Shown: positions 32,965 through 43,712 of the stretch, one piece after another | How the letters are laid out: the number at the start of each line of letters is the position of its first letter | Position numbering within the stretch: position 1 is the first letter of the stretch | Assembly: GCA_951640165.1 (NCBI GenBank) | Contig: OX621234.1 | Coordinates: forward strand, 3,043,001 to 3,107,000 | Source of the DNA: Pseudoips prasinana | Lineage: Eukaryota > Arthropoda > Insecta > Lepidoptera > Nolidae | Length of the DNA: 64,000 bases | Reading direction: 5' to 3' | The notes under the pieces: generated by a model | The model's input: the letters and a program-made list of their open reading frames with translations, nothing else | Databases searched by the model: none | What the model was told of the DNA's origin: nothing | Position numbers and translations under genes: made by a program

Positions 32965-33180
32965 CTTAAACGGAAGCGTTTACTTTGGTTGGGGCATGTG
33001 CACAGAATGGAACCCACTCGAATACCACGATGTGTTCTGTTGGGTGCGGTAGCTAATGTGAAGCGCGATGTCGGTAGACCTCTGCTTCGCTTTAAAGAAT
33101 GCACCAAGCGGGATATGGCCGCTTTTAAAATTGACTACTCTAGCTGGGAAAAGCTCGCTGAAAATATTGTTGAATAACGC
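32965..33180 (+). pseudogene. RTE-4-like C-terminal remnant
   Basis: Reads LLWLGHVHRMEPTRIPRCVL then KRDVGRPLLRFKECTKRDM and ends after WEKLAENIVE. This order (GH..RM, GRP.LRFKD, KRDM) is the C-terminal signature of another RTE-like family. It is 5'-truncated, with no catalytic domain. Confidence 0.75.
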
Positions 33181-33289
33181 AAACGTGCAGTGGAGGGTCG
33201 TAAGATCTGTGATGAAGCCTGGTTCGGAGTACTTGCTGATAAGAGCCCTCCCAGGATACGTGTCCCGACCATCTGGGACATGGCGAAAA

Positions 33290-33440
33290 TGGGGGGTACC
33301 GGAGCATACCCGCGTTCCCGGGACTCCCCCATCAGGCGCCAAGAAGTCCACGGCAGTTAGGTTTAGTCGGTGCAAGTCCGACATACCTACCCGCAGACAC
33401 TTTTTGCGGGTGCCATGCGAAGGCATTCCCCCTGCCTTAT
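33290..33440 (-). repeat. Interspersed repeat with 'ggtgcaagtccgacat', copy 2
   Basis: Same blocks as 1437-1602 in the opposite orientation ('catcaggcgccaagaagtcc', 'cacccgc' stem). Confidence 0.65.
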
Positions 33441-33584
33441 CAAAAAATAATAATTAAATAAACCTGAAATGTAATCTGTAAATAGGTCACTCCAGAATCA
33501 AGATGTCCATAGCGGTAAAGACCGCCATATTCTACCCAACATATTTATGAATAAACGTGTACTTTTCTTACATTGACGAAGCTA

Positions 33585-33959
33585 TATACAACATGTAACG
33601 TAATTAACGCACAGCCTCAGACACCCCAACTAGAATATTATATTTTTATCATAATACATACACTGAATTTTTAATTTAACATGCATATGCAGAGTTATTT
33701 AATAAATTAGTTTCTTGGAATAAAGTTTATTTTTCTTTATTTTGTATTGAATGATGGAATTTGTATGAGTACAAATATAACTGCGATTTTAAAAGTCTTA
33801 TAAATTGACTTACGGTCCATTTCAATTCGTGTTGACTGTACAGGGTTATTATGACAATAATTTCTGTAGTTTTAATTATTTTGGAAAAAAAAACTTACCT
33901 CCTACGATTCTGAACGAACTATTTCCAGGATGTGCGTTAATTAAGTTACATGTTGTATA
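33585..33959. mobile_element. MITE family K, copy 3
   Basis: Ends 'tacaacatgtaacgtaatta' and 'taattaagttacatgttgta' are inverted repeats. About 375 bp, AT-rich and non-coding. Confidence 0.82.
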
Positions 33960-34637
33960 ATTAAAATTCTCAAAATCTGCAACTGCCGTGTGCTGCTTTT
34001 TACGTAAACGTACAAAAGTTTTTGGGTTAAATTTTAACCCTGGTAAGAAGAATCATGCCACATTACAGACCATTTAGGTGCAATCCATGGCCCACCTAAC
34101 ATCGTGCTCAGCCTGCCCTGGCACATGTACATGGCAGGGCACCTTAGGGACACAACGAGCAGGGCAATCAGTATGGCCACATTCTGACGAGCAGGGCAAT
34201 CAGTATGGCCAAATTCTGGGCCAAAAAATTTAACTAGTTTGCCTTCGACACGCTAAGAAGAAGAACATTACATACCCTCAAATTACCGTGATAAGGTTGG
34301 GGGAATATCGCAAGCTCCTATAGTAGAGCTGATATCATGTCAGTAGATGCAGTTGCATTACGAAAGTCAACCCTAATATCGACGTAATAAAGATGCTGTT
34401 AAGGTCGAAGAGTGGCAGCAGACGCGGCGTCGCCTGTAGGTTTTCATTAAGGAAACGTTCGGGTCAGTACCTCGTATTGTGGGCGAGCCGATGGACTTTT
34501 TAGTCCGCTGCGTCCGAACAAAGGATTTTTTTCTTGTAATATTTATGAGGATACATGAGTGTTGAGGTAGAATTTATACAATGTGTAATATAAATAGTGT
34601 GGAATACTTAGTTCAATAAATAAAAACAATAATAATA
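33960..34637. other. Unassigned stretch with a 32-bp duplication
   Basis: 'gacgagcagggcaatcagta' repeats at about 34155 and 34187. The sequence around 34400-34500 is GC-richer ('cagcagacgcggcgtcgcct') and may be decayed coding sequence of an unknown element. Confidence 0.4.
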
Positions 34638-34996
34638 ATATCCAGGGACATTATTTACACACGTCCATCTGGTCCCAAACTAAGCAGATCTTGTACTATG
34701 GAAACCAGATAACTGATTAACATTATATTTTTTATTTTTTTTCAAAAAATCAAAATAGTTTTTTATCACATACAACGAATTACATAAATAAATGAATTTG
34801 TATGGGGTCTCATTTTAGGCAGACACTGCCTGTATTACGAGACCTAGAGAGAAATATATACTTATATATGTAAATTACACCCAGACTCAGAAAAAACAGA
34901 CAGAAATCTTCAGAAATATCTGAACTGGGTGGGAATCGAACCCACGGCCTCCGGCGTGAAAAGCTAGCATTTGCCAACCACGCCAACAGGCCCGTC
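34638..34996 (-). mobile_element. SINE-B copy with ~120-bp internal insertion
   Basis: SINE tail 34638-34725 and head 34850-34996 ('gggtgggaatcgaacccacg'). The insertion ends in a hairpin 'aggcagacactgcct' flanked by 'ggtctc' and 'gagacc'. Confidence 0.8.
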
Positions 34997-36173
34997 AAGT
35001 TCTAAAACTGACATGACGGAATTGAGCAACAAAAAAATTTGGTAATTTTATTAAAGTGAGTTTTTTAATTCTATAAATACTCCACATACTGCCGAATATT
35101 GTAAATAGGAAAAGATAATTTATTTGCAACTAGACATATTCTTTCCGGCAAGATATCTCATCACACAAAATACAATACTTAAAAGTATTTAGTAAGCCTA
35201 ACCCTAATGATCCGCAGAGGTGGATGCATTTTTTTTTAATATTCACACGTCCGGGCTTCAAATCCCAGTACCAGTAAAAGGATATTCGTGGCTTTTGTAA
35301 TTTTCGAAAATTTTCTAGTACTTCGAGCTTAAAGAAGTGTTCACTTGAAAAATATCCAGCAACTGAGAAGAAACATGTAACACCACAAAAATATCGTAAG
35401 GAATTATTATTATCCTGTCCAAATACAGAACTAATTAATTACATATAGCAATTTATCTTTCCATCCCTACATTATTGATAATGCAGTAAAGATTAATTTT
35501 GAACTTAGTCGTTACAAAAAGGATACCTAATGAAAGATATATTCAAAATGCTTAATGTAAAACTGACATTAGATGGTTCCAGAATTAAAAGAAAGTAATG
35601 GTGCTAATTTCTTGAATAAAATAATAAGGATCGCTAATAAAAAGGACATACTAAATTTATAATGAAAAACTTGACAATAGATGCTTCTAGAATAAAAACA
35701 AAACAGATTAGGCGGTGTACAAAGTACAGTTCATTGACATAACCGCGCGCGCAGTCAGCAATTCCACGCTGCGCACTGACCCAAATCTTTAGTTTTAATA
35801 TTTAAATTGTTATAATGTTAGTTGACGAACAGCCACCAACCGAGCCGCGTTAACTCTACCATTTCACCATTACCATTTAACCATCACCATTTTTACCAGT
35901 TTAATATACAGTGTATTTTCTATACCATCGTATTTTATTATTATTTGTTGGAGTTACGCCTAACAAGCGGATTTTTGATAGAAAAGAAAGAGATAGGTGA
36001 CGACAAGGACAAAAGTATATCAATGTTTGTCACCGGAGCTCTAAGTACGTGTGATCCGTGAGCTTAGTGTTACACCAACTGCCACTGTCGACGCCAATTC
36101 AGTTTCCTTTCCAATACCCTGACCCACCGCTCGCCACTATATTCTCTCATTTTTATTTCCCACAAAGGGTTTG
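34997..36173. other. Unassigned stretch with one arm of a long inverted repeat
   Basis: 35345-35445 ('aatatccagcaactgagaag', 'atatcgtaaggaatt') is repeated in inverted orientation at 37140-37225. 35730-36060 has CG-rich 'accgcgcgcgcagtcagc' and no recognisable frame. Confidence 0.45.
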
Positions 36174-36174
36174 A

Positions 36175-36312
36175 ACAGATGCCAGCACATCAAACTACCC
36201 CACTCTGTCAAATTTCCCCTATTGAAAGTGAACCTTAACCTTTTGTGATAAAGTTGAAAATCTATAAAAGAAATTTGGCAGATTTGGGTAGCCGGATGTG
36301 ATGGCGTCTGCA
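36175..36312. mobile_element. Palindromic MITE (ACAGACGCC family), copy 5
   Basis: 'acagatgccagcacatcaaa' left, 'gatgtgatggcgtctgc' right. Confidence 0.8.
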
Positions 36313-36782
36313 CAATTTTAAGTGTTTTTATGAATAGGTAATAATCACATCTCATTAAGCTAAGGTAGTCCCTATTGTCCACGGAAATGGTATTTCATCT
36401 CATAAAATGCAAACATTATATCTCAAGTCAACATTATACTTTAGATTCACCTGAAAATAAGCAACCATAAACACATTTTTAACATTCAAAGCATGCACAC
36501 AAATGGCGTCCATTTGTCATGCGAGACTATAGCTCAGATTTTGTTTTTCCGCTTGAATTGGGATAAAAAATAATGGGGATGAATTATGGTGTTTAGCGTA
36601 TGGGAGAAATATCTTTATGAGATTTTCCCTATGTGAATTTTATCATGGATTATAAATCCAACCCTGGAGTTTTGTGAACATACATTAAAAACAGGTAATG
36701 TAAAACTTACACTAGGAAGTGGTAAATGTACACTAGAATAGAATTGTCATACATACATGGAGAATGCATGTTTTATAGGGAA
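36313..36782. other. Unassigned spacer
   Basis: No gene or repeat recognised. Confidence 0.4.
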
Positions 36783-37045
36783 CTAGCGGCCCGGCACGTG
36801 CTTCGCTACGTATAAGGCATAGTAATAAAAAAAATGATTATTAAGTTCATCTATTCAAACAAAAAAATATTTTAAATTGCTAAAAGATGTTGATTTTAGA
36901 CTTTTTCAAGACTTTTTTTAAATTTTCGATATGTACAAACCTTCCCTGGACTTCCACGAATAATTCAAGACCAAATTATTCGGTAAAGGCGTTATTGAGT
37001 TATAACATTACAACGAAAAGTGGCATTGATTTTTATATATATAGA
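36783..37045 (-). mobile_element. Helitron-like element, variant 2
   Basis: 'ctagcggcccggcacgtgct' at the left (complement of a ..CTAG end) and 'atatatatagata' at the right. Matches 12739-12990 in reverse. Confidence 0.65.
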
Positions 37046-37319
37046 TAAAAAGGTCTCAATAATTTCGGACTTAGAATATTTACTGCAATATCAATGATGT
37101 ATAGGTAGAAAAATACATTGCTATAATGTAATTAGATCTGTATTTGGATCAGATAATAACAATTCCTTACGATATTTTTTGTGTTGTTACATGTTTCCTC
37201 TCGGTTGCTGGATATTTTTGCGTCAAAACTTCTTGAGGCGCGTGCATTGAGATATAATTACTACTATTATAATTAGTACTATTATATTACAATGGGCGCG
37301 TGCGCACTTTTTGGGTGAA

Positions 37320-37598
37320 TAAAAAAAAAACTTGTGTGTACTTATGTACACGCGTTAGAAGTTATACTTCTTAATATACAACTTGAACATAGTTATCAAT
37401 TTTCATACCACCTAGAACTAACGTCATGCTGTTATTTTTACGAAACGCGCGCACGATGCGCGCGCATCGTAAAAATTCACTCTCATACCACCTAGAACTA
37501 ACTTCATGCTGTTAAATTTTTTGGTGTCGGTGTGCGCGCGCAATGTAAAAATTCACTCTCATCATTTTTCTCCATCGCGCCAAAAGAAGTATAACTTC
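37320..37598. mobile_element. MITE family J, copy 2, inverted relative to copy 1
   Basis: 'cttgtgtgtacttatgtaca', 'gaagttatacttctt' and 'ccatcgcgccaaaagaagta' repeat the 4.64-4.97 kb element on the other strand. It has two rather than three 'acctagaactaac' modules. Confidence 0.8.
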
Positions 37599-37643
37599 AA
37601 ATATCATGGAACTCGCCTCATCTTCATTGAAAGCTGTCCATGA

Positions 37644-37644
37644 G

Positions 37645-37679
<35 letters not shown>
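37644..37679. repeat. (AT)n microsatellite
   Basis: About 17 AT units. Confidence 0.95.
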
Positions 37680-37680
<1 letters not shown>

Positions 37681-37849
37681 GTAACTCCGTATATACAATT
37701 TGAAGCGTCTCCTATTATATTGTAGATTATTTAGATAAGAAGTGTAAAAATTAGTTTCATTTCTATCGGTAGTCTTCAAAAACTGGCCTACATTTTTTTT
37801 GTTGCAGTGATTTTGGGAAACTAATGGAAATGTGTTACAGGAAACTGGG

Positions 37850-38100
37850 GAAGCCCCATTCAGTGGCTACCCCGACCCTTGCTAGATCGTCAGTCCACCA
37901 AGCAGGGGGTGCGCGTATTCCGGTTCGTGGTCGCCACTCAAGAACCTCTCTGCCCCAGCAAACGTCGTCTATGTGCCTCACCTACTGTAACTTCAGTTTG
38001 ACAATTCTTTACGGTAGTCACTAACGTAGAAATAAATTTCCTACAAATCATCAATCTCATCAGTCTGATATCGTCGATTGCTGGACATAGGCCTTCCATA
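37850..38100 (-). mobile_element. RTE-1 3' fragments, rearranged
   Basis: 37870-38030 carries the internal part ('attccggttcgtggtcgcca' to 'tttgacaattctt'). 38060-38095 carries the terminal part ('gtctgatatcgtcgattgct'). The order is scrambled relative to a normal copy. Confidence 0.65.
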
Positions 38101-38107
38101 ATGTTGT

Positions 38108-38466
38108 TGACTGCCTCGTTGGTCTAGCGGTAAGGTGTTCACCCGCAGAGAACGAGATCCTGGGTACAAATCCCGGGTCGGGCCAAAAAGTGATTTTGGG
38201 ACTTTTCTGTAAAAATTAAAATTTCTCAGCATCAGCCCGAAGTTTGGGAGCTGGCGGTATTATACCCCCGTGTCCGTCGGTCCTGTACCTGACCTATTTC
38301 TGGTCGTTCGCCTAGGCGTCCCATCGGATCATGAGAGTGATGGAATAGAAAGTGCTCCTGTGTCTGCGCACACACTTGAGCACTATAATATGTCCCGCGC
38401 AGATAGCTAATTTCTGTTGTGACTGGTCGCCGTGGTCAAAATTCGGCTAGGAGGACATTATAATGT
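38108..38466 (+). mobile_element. SINE-C, most complete copy
   Basis: tRNA-like head 'gcctcgttggtctagcggta' with B box 'gggtacaaatccc' (one change), then 'gtgattttgggacttttctg', 'ggtcctgtacctgacc', 'gatcatgagagtgatgg' and 'ctggtcgccgtggtc'. About 360 bp. Confidence 0.88.
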
Positions 38467-38537
38467 TGCCATTGGGAGAGTTTGTCTTAGTCACGGCGAG
38501 CAAGCGCTTCTGCCCGACTACCTGGTGTATCCGGTTT

Positions 38538-38787
38538 GACGGTCACCGTAGCCTAGTTGGTAGTGCTCCTGCCTACGAAGCTGGTGGTCCTGGGTTCGAA
38601 TCCCGGTAAGTGCAAATATTTGTGTGATGAGCACGAATATTTGTTTCTGAGTCATGGATGTTTTCTATGTATTTAAGTATTTATCTATCTATATAAGTAT
38701 GTATATCGTCGCCTGGTACCCATAGTACAAGCTTTGCTTAGTTTGGGGCTAGGATGATCTGTGTGACATTGTCCCTAGATATTATTA
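38538..38787 (+). mobile_element. SINE-A, copy 4
   Basis: Complete copy with canonical B box. Confidence 0.9.
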
Positions 38788-38794
38788 GTTGGCG

Positions 38795-39360
38795 TTTACG
38801 ACACCCATGGGCATGGTCTGATATTCTTTCAGAGCCGGAAACCACACGGTTCGGAATTTTATACACAATTAAACGCATTCCAAATTATACAGCAACTTTT
38901 TTATTTTATATACTTACAGAAACATTTTAATCGGCTTAAACTTGGAAGTTTTGATTTGTCTACAAAAGTGTGGACTCGATGTGAAATAGACCGGAAACAC
39001 GAAAAGACGCATGAACGTACTCTTCAGAATCTTAAGAGTCCAGATTATTATTCAAGTCTTGTTCGCTTGAATAAACTTCACTCATAGTATTCTAGCAAAG
39101 GAAATCGAGTTTAACACTTTGCTGAGATGAGTTTGCGTTAAAACCACCTGGAGTTGTACACGATTTCTTTCGCTTTGATTTTGAATGATTTATCAGTGTG
39201 GAAGAGAGAAGGTAACGAAAACTAACACCTTAAAGTGCTATATCCTAAAAAAAAGGGAAATAAATATTTTTATTAAGAGACGGATGGCATCCATTTTTGC
39301 CAGTGCATATTGTTTTGTTTATGGCATGGGTGTTTTTACAAAGATCTATAAGTAATTAAA
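38795..39360. other. Single unit of the 43-bp repeat family, then unassigned spacer
   Basis: 'tttacgacacccatgggcat' and 'gccggaaaccacacggtt' (38795-38852) match the minisatellite unit and its right flank near 6250. The rest has no recognised feature. Confidence 0.5.
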
Positions 39361-39384
39361 AATGTGAGCCGTCACGGGACGCCT

Positions 39385-39812
39385 CGCAGATGTGAAACAT
39401 CGACATTATTTTGTAAAAGTAATATGAAGAAGTCGAAGTCGAAGTATAAGTCGCAGTCGAAGTCGAAGTATAAGTCGAAGTCGAAGTTGAAGTCGAAGTC
39501 GAAGTCGAAGTCGATCTCGAAGTCGAAGTATAAGTCGCAGTCGAAGTCAAAGTCGAAGTCATGTCGAAGTCGAAGTCGAAGTATAAGTCGCAGTCGAAGT
39601 CGAAGTCGAAGTCGAAGTATAAGTCGCAGTCGAAGTTGAAGTATAAGTCGCAGTCGAAGTCAAAGTCGAAGTCAAGTCGAAGTCCAAGTAGAAGTCGAAG
39701 TGGAAGTCGAAGACGAAAAGAACATATTGTGATAGGAACTAAAAAAAAAACCACGGCATTCGTCGCCACGCCAAAAATCTGTTTCACGTGCGGCTATAGA
39801 TGTTTCACATCA
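39385..39812. repeat. (AAGTCG)n array between 13-bp inverted repeats
   Basis: 39424-39705 is an imperfect hexanucleotide array with 'aagtataagtcgcag' variants. It opens one frame as Ser-Lys/Arg-Ser repeats and the opposite strand as Asp-Phe/Ser-Thr repeats. GATGTGAAACATC (39389) and its complement (39799) flank it. I treat the frames as a by-product of the repeat, not a gene. Confidence 0.85.
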
Positions 39813-39929
39813 AAAATTAAGGTTAATTAATTAAAATACCAAAGTGAATTAAGTGGTCAAAGATCCGGATATTTAGGTAACAGAGAGGTTTTAGAGACGG
39901 CTAAGATATTTTTTATCTATCTAGTAAAT

Positions 39930-40235
39930 GTGATAACAAGAAGTTGAGGAAAAATGAAGTTAAGTATTTAAAAGGAATGCTGAATTGGTTTGGCCATTTA
40001 GAAAGGATGAATGAAAGAAGATTGACCAAAGAAGTATACCTGGCCTGTGTGAATGGAACCGGAAGGGGAAGCCCTCCCCAAATCGGAGACGTTCTCAAGA
40101 AAGGGCAGGTCAGAAGTACCCTAAACCGGCGAGTATGTATGAAGAATATAATGACAGTAATCGAGGCAAAAGACGTTTGTCTCTGCCTACCCCTCTAGGA
40201 AATAGGCGTTAGTCTATCTATGTATGTATGTAAGT
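39930..40235 (+). pseudogene. RTE-5-type C-terminal remnant
   Basis: Reads LNWFGHLERMNERRLTKEVY, GTGRGSP, RSTLNRRVCMKNIMTVIEAK and DVC, with the 'CLCLPL' end out of frame. The 3' tail is 'ctatctatgtatgtatgta'. The GHLERM and MTVIEA..VC blocks match a known type of RTE-like C terminus. A short copy with TSD lies at 58702-58842. Confidence 0.75.
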
Positions 40236-40379
40236 ATTTAAAGAGCTTGAACGGTTACCAAATTTGTGTATCCGTTTCATTTGCGGAGTCCGTTAATATG
40301 ACCATATATCAGATTCTCGGTCTACGTTGAAGTGGTCACCTATTTCAGCCTCTTCGTTTCCCTAAGCCCACATCTTAAT

Positions 40380-40595
40380 TAGTTTTCGTATGGTGCCGAG
40401 TGTCAGAGTTGTTCAAGCCTGTCTTCACGACAGTTGCCTAATGGCTACCACCGGGGCCAACGACTTAACGAGCCCTCCGAAGCATGGAGTCTTTCAGAAG
40501 TTGAACTACTTTGGCGGTCACCCATCTATAGACTGAACGTCAGCCTAGTAGTTAACTCCAACAATCACTTAACGATCTGGCGTAAACCCGCTGCT
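40380..40595 (-). mobile_element. 5S-rRNA-like SINE, copy 2
   Basis: 'gtcagagttgttcaagcctg', 'ccctccgaagcatggagtc', 'tttggcggtcacccatctat': complement of the 59.3-kb element including box-C-like 'gatgggtgaccgc'. Confidence 0.75.
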
Positions 40596-40672
40596 GACCA
40601 GTGATTTATTATTTATCAATGCTTCGCCTGAAGATAAGTAAAATTGCTCGATCAGAACGCATCAGATATCGC

Positions 40673-40805
40673 GCAGACGCCGGAAAGTACATTTAGTACA
40701 AAATAAATTTACAATTGAAAGTGAACTTTAAATTTTTGTGATAAAGTTGAAAATCTATAAAAGAAATTTGACAGATTGGGATAGCTGGATGTGCTGGCGT
40801 CTGTA
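40673..40805. mobile_element. Palindromic MITE (ACAGACGCC family), copy 6
   Basis: Right arm intact ('gatgtgctggcgtctgtac'); left arm partly replaced ('cagacgccggaaagtac'). Confidence 0.75.
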
Positions 40806-41225
40806 CTTGATACATTTCTTTTTATAAAATAAACGTGTTCTGAGTTTGAATGCGCATTGTGTTCGTGGATTGAATGTTTGTAAAGTTCTTTGCGATACAG
40901 GGATTATATAATTTCCCAAGTGCGGGAGTTGTCTTTCTTCTTTTTTTTATAATATAAAAATCAATAGTTGGGGATTTAAAATAAAATATATTTATTTATT
41001 AACCAACTTACATTAACGGTTAGACCAAACATATAAGTTATAGGTTATATATTAAGCAAATGTTACTAACATTTACAACTTATAATGTAATTAATAGTTA
41101 TATTTTTACATTAAACATGATAATAGTATAATATTTAAGTAAACATTTTGCGGTGACGGTATCACATAAGTAACACTATCCGAAAACAATCACCCGGTTA
41201 TATGTCCCAGATATAACTATAATAT

Positions 41226-41396
41226 AACTAGCTGTGCCCCGCGGTGTTACCCGCGTTAAATTTTATAAATTTTCTTTGCAATAAACCTCACGGAGCCCGA
41301 GACCTTTCCAACGAATGCAAAACCGTGGAAATCGGTACGTGCGTTCTGGAGTTATAGCGTCAGGAAGGAAAACCCGACTTATTTTTATATAGTAGA
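41226..41396 (-). mobile_element. Helitron-like element, variant 1
   Basis: Same as the 13.4-kb pair: 'ctagctgtgccccgcggtgt' to 'tttttatatagtaga', about 170 bp. Confidence 0.8.
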
Positions 41397-41397
41397 G

Positions 41398-41575
41398 ATA
41401 TCTCCCAGAGAACGGGCAACAGCCTCTCTTTGTGTTCCATGACCACCATACTGCGATCCCAACCCGTCTGCCAATCGTGGCCACTATGACATATCGCTCC
41501 AAATGATGGACATTACTCAATTTTGGAAATCTTTGGGGAGGCCTTGGTCCATTACTGGACATGTAGAGAATAGCT
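41398..41575 (+). mobile_element. Family F repeat, copy 5
   Basis: Begins in the middle ('gatatctcccagagaacggg') and ends 'ttggggaggccttggtccat..actggacatgt', an RTE-like tail. Confidence 0.7.
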
Positions 41576-41604
41576 GTTAAAGAGAGCAACTGTTATTTTA
41601 CTTT

Positions 41605-41779
41605 AATATGGTTACCCTAGTGCCAGGGTTGTTCCAGCCGCCCAGTATACCTCTGACATGGCTTAACGACTGCTGCCTAATGGCTTCAACGTGCCTTCCG
41701 AAGCACGGAGTTGCTCAGAAATTAAGCCACTTTGGCTGTCACCCGTCTATAGGCTGACCGCGAGCTAGTTTCTTAACCT
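41605..41779 (-). mobile_element. 5S-rRNA-like SINE, copy 3
   Basis: 'gtgccagggttgttccagcc', 'gtgccttccgaagcacggag', 'actttggctgtcacccgtct'. SINE-A follows directly. Confidence 0.75.
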
Positions 41780-42022
41780 ACGGTCACCGTAGCCTAGTTC
41801 GTAGTATACTCCTGCCTACGAAGCTGGTGGTCCTGGGTTCGAATCCTGGTAAGTGCAAATATTTGTGTGATGAGCACGAATATTTGTTTCTGAGTCATGG
41901 ATGTTTTCTATGTATTTAAGTATTTATCTATCTATATAAGTATGTATATCGTCGCCTGGTATCCATAGTACAAGTTTTGCTCTGTGTGACATTGTCCCTA
42001 GATATTATATTATTATTATTAT
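41780..42022 (+). mobile_element. SINE-A, copy 5, internal deletion
   Basis: Normal head; 'caagttttgctctgtgtgac' shows loss of about 25 bp near the 3' end. ATT-rich tail. Confidence 0.85.
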
Positions 42023-42089
42023 AATTACGGTCCTTAACTGTAGAATTCCTATTAATATACATTATTTTTTAACTTACCCCACGCCCAAT

Positions 42090-42484
42090 TATATAATAGT
42101 AGCGTGGTTCAACCACAGAGAATTCTCATAACCTGTGGTTGAACACGCTACTATTATATTTATACACCCGGGATTTGAACCCAGGACATGGATTGAGTTC
42201 TTGGGTCGGGCAAAAAAAGTGATTATAGGATTTTTCTGTCAAGAAAATTTCTCAGTATCAGCCTGAAGTCTGGGAGTTGGCGGTATGACACCGCTTGCCT
42301 CGGAGAGCACGTAAAGCCTTCGGTCTAGTACCAGACATCTTTCCGTTCGTGTCGCTAGTCGTCCCATCGCACCATGAGAGTGATGGAATAAAAAGTGTCC
42401 GTGTTTGCGCACACAGTTGTGCACTATAATATGTCCCGCGCATATGACTAGTCTCCATTGTGACTGGCCGCTGTGGCCGAAATC
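42090..42484 (+). mobile_element. SINE-C with inverted head segment
   Basis: 42100-42155 contains 'gtagcgtggttcaaccacag' and its near-complement 'ctgtggttgaacacgctac', a duplicated, inverted piece of the SINE head. The rest is a normal SINE-C body to 'ggccgctgtggccgaaat'. Confidence 0.82.
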
Positions 42485-42810
42485 TATATACATATAATAA
42501 AATCGTAGAAAAGTCAAAACTGAGCATTGAACATTTTTTTTTAAAGATCAATGCGTGATTACAATCGATATCGAAGCCTAATATATAGTTTTTAGAATTT
42601 TTGTCTGTTTATCTGTATGTACCTATGTCCGGGCTAAACTCAAAAAGTACTGCATGGATTTACTTAAAATTTATAGATATAGATTTGCATGAATATTGCT
42701 AAGAGGTCGGGTCAACATATAGGCTACATATTATCACGCTATCACCTACGAGGGAGGAGCTGTGATAATTTATAAAAATTGACGCGGGTAAAACCGCGGG
42801 GCACAGCTAG
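42483..42810 (+). mobile_element. Helitron-like element, variant 3, well preserved
   Basis: 5' TC ('tctatatacatataataaaa') and 3' CTAG. The end 'gacgcgggtaaaaccgcggg' forms a hairpin ~10 bp before CTAG. The right flank is T. This matches the TC...hairpin...CTRR layout of Helitrons. About 328 bp, non-coding. Confidence 0.85.
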
Positions 42811-42849
42811 TCATTTTATAATTTAATTTAATTATATTGAATTATTCTT

Positions 42850-42935
42850 ATAACTTACTTACCCCACGCCCAATTGTGTGATAACTTATTTACCCCACGC
42901 CCAATTGTGTGATAACTTATTTACCCCACATAACG
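42850..42935. repeat. ~31-bp tandem repeat, 2.7 units
   Basis: 'acttatttaccccacgccca' plus 'attgtgtgata' repeated; a related 'aacttaccccacgcccaatt' sits at 42070. Confidence 0.85.
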
Positions 42936-43433
42936 CTGAAGTACAGATAGCGTAATACCATCCCTTATTTCTGTGCAGCTATGATTAATATCAGTATCCC
43001 TGTTAGCCAAATTACGTATCTTGAGTTCATAGTTCACAGCGCAAGTTGAACCCGCGACCTTTCGGTTAAGTCCCGCTGAGATATCGCTTCTAATAAAGAG
43101 TGGGTAGATATTATAAGGAATTATTAATTCTAGGTGTATTTTCAAAGTTTGTTAAATGTATTCCATAAAGTTTGCTCGTGAATTAGTTATTGGAAACTAA
43201 TTTAATATTAGAGTTTGTATCCCTAATGTTTTGTATAATTTTTCTATAGTTATATAATTTTTTAAAATCATATAAATTTTCAAAAAAAGCTTTTCCATAT
43301 TTGTGGAATTTAAAGGACTTTGATCAGAAATACATAAGGTTTTAACGCTATCATAATGTTATTATTATTATTGTTATTTGGGGCTTGATGCTTTGACCAT
43401 TTCTGATCTATTGTAGCAGAGCTCCTTGATTTG
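42936..43433. other. Unassigned AT-rich spacer
   Basis: No gene recognised. Confidence 0.4.
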
Positions 43434-43712
43434 TTAGTGTTCACTGCTTAATCCTATAGCTTTAACAAACTTCCAGATTGGTTGGGCAGTGAGTGTTTGT
43501 ATCTCTTCCGGTTGCATGATATGATGTCCCAAGTAGATACTTTTATAACGCATTAGTGGTCCGCGCGAGCACAAAATGTGCATTGGAGTTTCCTCTGATT
43601 CTTGGCAGAATCTGCAAATTGTGCTGTCGACCAACTTTAGGTTGTACATGTGTTTATTCAGCTTGCAGTGTCCGGTAAGGATCCGAGTTCCTGCACATGT
43701 TTTGTAACGTTT
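43434..43712 (-). pseudogene. Non-LTR retrotransposon ORF2 C-terminus, relic
   Basis: The minus strand reads RILTGHCKLNKHMYNLKL then CRFCQESEETPMHILC. This is the conserved Cys/His cluster (CxxC...HxxxxC) at the C-terminal end of ORF2 in Jockey/I-type elements, following the LTGH block of the RNase H/tether region. The 71-residue ATG frame ends at 43434. It differs from families A and B and is a fourth coding family. Confidence 0.75.

Noticed and set aside
35700..36130. Possible LTR of a retrovirus-like element
   Set aside because: No second LTR, primer-binding site, polypurine tract or gag/pol frame could be found nearby.
39356..39830. Ser-Lys-rich and Asp-Phe-rich reading frames on both strands (RS-protein-like)
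   Set aside because: Produced by the (AAGTCG)n array; no domain outside the array and no start context or intron evidence.
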